From NCBI GenBank assembly GCA_945860325.1, contig CAMARL010000065.1:1-9311 (forward strand): a DNA stretch of 9,311 nucleotides, written 5' to 3'. The notes below the pieces were generated by a model, which saw nothing but the letters and a program-made list of their open reading frames with translations, ran no database searches and was not told the DNA's origin. A program made the position numbers and the translations under genes. This document shows, in pieces, positions 6,324 to 9,311 of this stretch. Numbering within the stretch: position 1 is the first letter of the stretch; each line of letters starts with the position of its first letter. This stretch comes from Spirosoma fluviale. Lineage in GTDB: Bacteria > Bacteroidota > Bacteroidia > Cytophagales > Spirosomataceae.

Positions 6324-7540
6324 AATCCAATATGCCGAATATCTTCATTCAGGATTATGATTATCCATTACCTGATGAAAAAATTGCGCTTTTCCCTTTA
6401 ATCAATCGGGACGACTCAAAGCTCTTGGTTCATAAATCAGGAAAGACTAAGCATCATATTTTCAAAGACTTACCTGAATTTTTACCCCAGGACGGTTTAT
6501 TGATATTTAATAATACAAAGGTTATTCCGGCCAGAATAAATTTAACAAAAGATTCAGGACCCAAAATTGAAGTATTTTTATTAAAGCCTATTCAAGGGGA
6601 CTTGGCGACACAATCAATCCTAAATCAGGATTCAGAAACTATTTGGGAATGTTTGGTAGGCAATAAAAAAAGATGGAAGGCCAACGAGCAAATCAAGCGC
6701 TCAATCTATATCGATGCTGAAGAGATTATTTTAACATTTCATTGGCATGAAAGAAATGAAAATTTAATTAAAATAACCTGGGATGAGCCTATTCCTTTCG
6801 CTGAAATTTTAGATGCGGTAGGCCAAATACCCCTACCACCTTATATGGGACGGGAAGTGGGCCCAGAGGATAAAAATCGGTACCAAACTATTTTCTCGAA
6901 AGAATCAGGGGCGGTTGCCGCCCCGACAGCCTCCCTGCATTTTTCACAGGAAGTTTTCATTGACTTAGAAAAACGAGGAATTCAGTCCCTTTATTTAACG
7001 CTTCATGTGGGCGCAGGTACTTTTTTACCTGTCAAAGAAGAAAATGTCCAAAACCACCCGATGCACCGGGAACAACTCATTTTCTCCAAAGAATTTATTC
7101 GAAATCTACAGGATCATGTAGGTCCTTACATTCCCGTTGGCACTACCTCATTGCGTGCATTAGAAAGTCTTTATTGGGCCGGAGTTTGGTTAATAGAAGG
7201 ACTAGATATCCCGGAAACAGGTTTAAATATTCCTAAAGAATTCCCTTATTTACCCCGTAATCCATTAATCCAAACGAATGATTCGCTGGAAAAAGTGTTG
7301 ACTTTTATGCAATTAAAGGGGATTCAAGAATGGGTTATTTCCACGGAGCTTCTCATTATGCCTGGATATAAGTTGCGATTTTGTGATGCCATTATAACCA
7401 ATTTCCACCAACCAAAATCCACTTTATTGGTTTTGGTATCAGCGATCATTGGCGATGATTGGAAGCAAGTTTATCAGGAAGCTATCACGGAAGATTATCG
7501 GTTTTTGAGTTATGGCGATGCTTGCTTATTTTTCAAGTAG
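6320..7540 (+). CDS. queA: S-adenosylmethionine:tRNA ribosyltransferase-isomerase
   Basis: QueA moves the ribose part of S-adenosylmethionine onto 7-aminomethyl-7-deazaguanine at the wobble position of tRNA, giving epoxyqueuosine in the queuosine pathway. Recognisable blocks are YDYPLPDEKIALFPLINRDD (13-32), LIFNNTKVIPARI (61-73), IPLPPYMGREVGPEDKNRYQ (170-189), SGAVAAPTASLHF (196-208), LHVGAGTFLPVKEENVQNH (228-246), PVGTTSLRALES (272-283) and ITNFHQPKSTLLVLVSA (359-375), followed by YRFLSYGDA near the end. At 406 residues it is longer than E. coli QueA (about 356). Most of the extra length, roughly 40 residues, sits between 285 and 345, before the ELLIMPGYK block. The ATG at 6320 overlaps the upstream stop; a second ATG at codon 5 (6332) is possible but would lose the coupling. 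Confidence 0.95.
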   Translation: MKSNMPNIFIQDYDYPLPDEKIALFPLINRDDSKLLVHKSGKTKHHIFKDLPEFLPQDGLLIFNNTKVIPARINLTKDSGPKIEVFLLKPIQGDLATQSILNQDSETIWECLVGNKKRWKANEQIKRSIYIDAEEIILTFHWHERNENLIKITWDEPIPFAEILDAVGQIPLPPYMGREVGPEDKNRYQTIFSKESGAVAAPTASLHFSQEVFIDLEKRGIQSLYLTLHVGAGTFLPVKEENVQNHPMHREQLIFSKEFIRNLQDHVGPYIPVGTTSLRALESLYWAGVWLIEGLDIPETGLNIPKEFPYLPRNPLIQTNDSLEKVLTFMQLKGIQEWVISTELLIMPGYKLRFCDAIITNFHQPKSTLLVLVSAIIGDDWKQVYQEAITEDYRFLSYGDACLFFK

Positions 7541-7562
7541 TAATAAATTAACTGGATATTGT

Positions 7563-7570
7563 TATTTTTG
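7563..7570 (+). promoter_or_regulatory. Candidate -7 promoter element for tyrS
   Basis: TATTTTTG followed by CA fits the Bacteroidota -7 element TAnnTTTG fully, 23 bases after the queA stop. No TTTG is found 19-21 bases upstream (that position reads within the queA stop region, gtagta), so only half of the promoter is supported. If used, the tyrS leader would be about 80 bases long. Confidence 0.4.
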
Positions 7571-7594
7571 CAACCCGATTGAATTAAATAGAGT

Positions 7595-7620
7595 AAGAAG
7601 TACATTGAAGACCACTTCTT
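7595..7620 (+). promoter_or_regulatory. Hairpin in the tyrS leader
   Basis: AAGAAGT (7595-7601) and ACTTCTT (7614-7620) are perfect inverted repeats around a 12-base loop. Within the loop, GAAG (7607-7610) can instead pair with CTTC (7615-7618) around ACCA, so two stems compete for the same right arm. No T-run follows, so it is not an intrinsic terminator. It lies 38 bases before the tyrS ATG, and AAAGGG at 7644-7649 is a fair Shine-Dalgarno nine bases from that ATG. Confidence 0.35.
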
Positions 7621-7658
7621 GAGCATTCAGTCGTATTTTAAATAAAGGGTTTGAATAT

Positions 7659-8951
7659 ATGAAGATCAATTTCATCGAAGAATTACGTTGGCGCGGCATG
7701 TTACACGACATGATTCCAGGCTTAGAAGAACACCTAAAGAAGGAGATGACGGTTGCATATATCGGTTTTGACCCAACTGCGCCTAGTTTGCACATCGGAA
7801 ATTTAGCTGCTATTATGCTTTTAAAGCACTTCCAATTGGCTGGGCATAAACCCATCGCTTTAGTGGGAGGAGCTACGGGCATGATTGGGGATCCATCTGG
7901 AAAATCGGCAGAGCGAGAGTTTTTATCTGAGCAGACCTTGAGGGACAATCAAATAGGGATTCAAAAACAATTAGAAAACTTTTTAGAGTTTGGAGCTGGG
8001 GCTAATTCGGCTGAGCTGGTTAATAATTATGATTGGTTTAAAGAATTTAGTTTTTTAGGATTTTTACGAGAAGCGGGGAAATTTTTAACGGTTAATTATA
8101 TGATGTCAAAAGACTCTGTAAAAACACGTTTAGAAACAGGGATTTCCTTTACTGAATTTTCGTATCAATTGTTACAGGGATACGACTTTTACCATTTATA
8201 TAAAACTAAAAATGTCCGTTTACAAATGGGCGGTTCGGATCAGTGGGGAAATATAACGACTGGAACTGAATTGATTCGAAGGAAAGAGGGGCATGATGAG
8301 GAGGCGACAGAGCGGGCCGCGTATGCTTTGACCACTCCATTAGTCACTAAGTCGGATGGAACTAAGTTTGGCAAATCTGAATCAGGCAATATTTGGTTAG
8401 ATGCCGAAAAGACGAGTCCGTATCAATTTTACCAATTTTGGTTAAATGCGGCGGATGCAGATGTTTCGAGGTTGATCCGGGTTTTTACATTATATAGTCA
8501 AAGTGAAATTCTTGCTTTGGAAAAAGAACATGCAGAAGCGCCGCACTTGAGAATTCTTCAAAAGGCCATTGCCGTTGAGGTTACATCGCGCGTTCATGGG
8601 GAGTCCATCACTCAATTAGTGATGGAGGCATCGGAGCTTTTATTTTCAAAAGATGCGGTCGAAAAACTCGAAAATGCCTCCGAAAAATTGTTGGCCCAAT
8701 TACCCATTCATCAAATTTCGGTTGACCTATTAGCTGAATGTGCCAATATAACAGATTTAATTAGTGTTGGATGCTCATATTTGATTTGTACATCCAAAGG
8801 TGAGGCTAGGAAAGCCATTCAAGGCAATGCGATCAGCGTTAATAAGGTAAAAATAACTGACTATCAAGCACCTATAGATTTTAACAAAATCAAAGGACAA
8901 TATCTATTGGTCGGAAATGGAAAGCAGAAAAATTATATTTTATCTTTCTAG
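7659..8951 (+). CDS. tyrS: Tyrosyl-tRNA synthetase
   Basis: This 430-residue cytoplasmic enzyme charges tRNA-Tyr with tyrosine. It is a class I synthetase: the HIGH motif appears as HIGN at 45-48 within DPTAPSLHIGNL, and the KMSKS motif as KFGKS at 236-240. Tyrosine-binding parts include YIGFDPT (34-40), GGATGMIGDPSG (70-81), the YQLLQGYDF helix (169-177) and GGSDQWGNI (191-199). The C-terminal part from about residue 365 (DLISVGCSYLICTSKGEARKAIQGNAISVN) is an S4-like RNA-binding domain. The length is normal for bacterial TyrS. The start is supported by AAAGGG nine bases upstream and by the expected N-terminal sequence. It ends in TAG at 8949-8951, about 310 bases before the 16S rRNA. It follows queA, whose product modifies the wobble base of tRNA-Tyr among others. 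Confidence 0.96.
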   Translation: MKINFIEELRWRGMLHDMIPGLEEHLKKEMTVAYIGFDPTAPSLHIGNLAAIMLLKHFQLAGHKPIALVGGATGMIGDPSGKSAEREFLSEQTLRDNQIGIQKQLENFLEFGAGANSAELVNNYDWFKEFSFLGFLREAGKFLTVNYMMSKDSVKTRLETGISFTEFSYQLLQGYDFYHLYKTKNVRLQMGGSDQWGNITTGTELIRRKEGHDEEATERAAYALTTPLVTKSDGTKFGKSESGNIWLDAEKTSPYQFYQFWLNAADADVSRLIRVFTLYSQSEILALEKEHAEAPHLRILQKAIAVEVTSRVHGESITQLVMEASELLFSKDAVEKLENASEKLLAQLPIHQISVDLLAECANITDLISVGCSYLICTSKGEARKAIQGNAISVNKVKITDYQAPIDFNKIKGQYLLVGNGKQKNYILSF

Positions 8952-9002
8952 AATTTTAGTATTCAAGACCTCGAAAAAATAAATGATTTTATTTCTAAAA
9001 TT
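8952..9002 (+). terminator. AT-rich two-part hairpin after tyrS (possible terminator)
   Basis: Directly after the tyrS stop, AATTTTAG (8952-8959) is perfectly complementary to CTAAAATT (8995-9002). Inside it, AAATAAA (8977-8983) pairs with TTTATTT (8988-8994) around a four-base loop. The two right arms are contiguous, leaving a 17-base bulge on the left. The stems have almost no G or C, so stability is low, and calling it a terminator is an inference from its place between tyrS and the rRNA promoter. Confidence 0.35.
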
Positions 9003-9003
9003 A

Positions 9004-9035
9004 TTTGGACTAAAAAAATAAATCGTGCATCTTTG
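9004..9035 (+). promoter_or_regulatory. Ribosomal RNA operon promoter
   Basis: TTTG (9004-9007), 20 bases, then CATCTTTG (9028-9035) followed by CA: one mismatch to the Bacteroidota pattern TTTG-N19/20-TAnnTTTG. The predicted start is near 9039-9043, about 220 bases before the mature 16S end. The -7 element is embedded in a perfect short palindrome, GTGCA-N4-TGCAC (9025-9038). Only this one promoter could be recognised; bacteria often have tandem rRNA promoters, and others could be missed by eye. Confidence 0.65.
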
Positions 9036-9123
9036 CACTCCCAATTACTAGCTAAACGCAGCTAGATCAAAAGCGAGAGGATATATGAGCTAGAAATAGT
9101 GGAATATTGAATTGAGTTTAAAG

Positions 9124-9135
9124 AGTTCTTTGACG
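9124..9135 (+). promoter_or_regulatory. boxA-like antitermination site
   Basis: AGTTCTTTGACG agrees with E. coli boxA TGCTCTTTAACA at 8 of 12 positions, including the central TCTTT. A GTTCTTTGACA-type sequence is what I would expect in Bacteroidota rRNA leaders. boxA RNA is bound by NusB and ribosomal protein S10, which protect untranslated rRNA transcripts from early termination by Rho. Confidence 0.55.
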
Positions 9136-9156
9136 TGTTGATAGAAATAAAGAAGA

Positions 9157-9181
9157 GGTACTATGTTTAAATCATGGTATC
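9157..9181 (+). other. Nine-pair hairpin in the rRNA leader, downstream of boxA
   Basis: GGTACTATG (9157-9165) pairs with CATGGTATC (9173-9181) around a seven-base loop TTTAAAT, with two G-T wobble pairs. It begins 21 bases after the boxA-like site. It could be a leader fold that assists early 16S assembly or processing; no specific role can be read from sequence. Confidence 0.45.
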
Positions 9182-9261
9182 GAAGAATTAGCATTCAAGA
9201 CAAGGATAATGACAATTTTCTTATATTAAAATAAGAGCAGTCAAACATCCAAAGATTATTT

Positions 9262-9311
<50 letters not shown>

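Larger units (their letters stand above)
9039..9261 (+). ncRNA. Ribosomal RNA operon leader (removed from the 16S precursor)
   Basis: With the promoter region, this is the gene-free stretch between tyrS and 16S rRNA. No tRNA and no open frame of note is seen in it. Its visible parts are a hairpin near the transcript start (CTAGCT 9048-9053 with AGCTAG 9060-9065), another AGCTAG at 9088-9093, a boxA-like sequence at 9124-9135, a nine-pair hairpin at 9157-9181 and a small hairpin at 9218-9237 (TTCTTAT with ATAAGAG, one G-T pair). The segment just before the 16S would normally pair with the spacer after 16S to form the RNase III processing stem; that partner lies outside the window. Confidence 0.6.

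Noticed and set aside
7541..7658. T-box riboswitch controlling tyrS
   Set aside because: The leader is too short, lacks the T-box sequence and has no terminator stem; T-boxes are also not expected in Bacteroidota.
7562..7948. 128-codon - strand frame over the tyrS leader and start
   Set aside because: Most of it is antisense to the conserved tyrS N-terminal region, and it has no recognisable domain.
9039..9261. tRNA gene or small protein gene in the rRNA leader
   Set aside because: No cloverleaf with a TTCGA-type arm could be drawn, and ATGs here open only very short frames.

Overview
The window is an ordinary stretch of chromosome from an AT-rich member of the Bacteroidota, probably of the Cytophagales type. 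Four things point there. The 50 bases of 16S rRNA at the right edge carry a Bacteroidota-like start (gatgaacgctagcggcaggcc). Several promoters fit the Bacteroidota pattern TTTG-N19/20-TAnnTTTG. Start codons mostly lack a strong Shine-Dalgarno sequence. The protein families include an Omp85 protein with an early single POTRA-like region and a long-form QueA. I would not name a genus from this.

Left part (1-3244, + strand): the end of a probable biotin-protein ligase gene, then 14 bases later a complete long-chain acyl-CoA synthetase (AMP-binding enzyme), then 50 bases later a small Omp85/BamA-like outer-membrane beta-barrel protein. The first two may be a lipid-metabolism pair, because biotin ligase activates acetyl-CoA carboxylase.

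Middle part (3245-5813): a 220-base spacer leads to an unrecognised lipoprotein gene on the + strand. Its stop codon overlaps, tail to tail, the stop codon of ilvE (branched-chain aminotransferase) on the - strand. ilvE lies downstream of a PduO-type cobalamin adenosyltransferase gene, 12 bases apart, and a near-perfect Bacteroidota promoter sits just ahead of the latter. Joint transcription would link branched-chain amino acid turnover to coenzyme B12 supply.

Right part (5814-9311, + strand): a four-helix membrane protein with a DUF1648-like motif starts from the other side of the same divergent promoter region and overlaps queA (queuosine synthesis) by an ATGA junction. tyrS (tyrosyl-tRNA synthetase) follows after a 118-base leader with a hairpin. 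tRNA-Tyr is one of the tRNAs that carry queuosine. An AT-rich hairpin follows tyrS, then a ribosomal RNA promoter, a leader of about 220 bases with a boxA-like sequence and several hairpins, and the first 50 bases of 16S rRNA.

I see no mobile element, CRISPR array, phage gene or defence system, and no clear novel multi-gene system. The items most worth a second look are the unknown lipoprotein, the DUF1648-queA coupling, the tyrS leader and the detailed layout of the rRNA leader.
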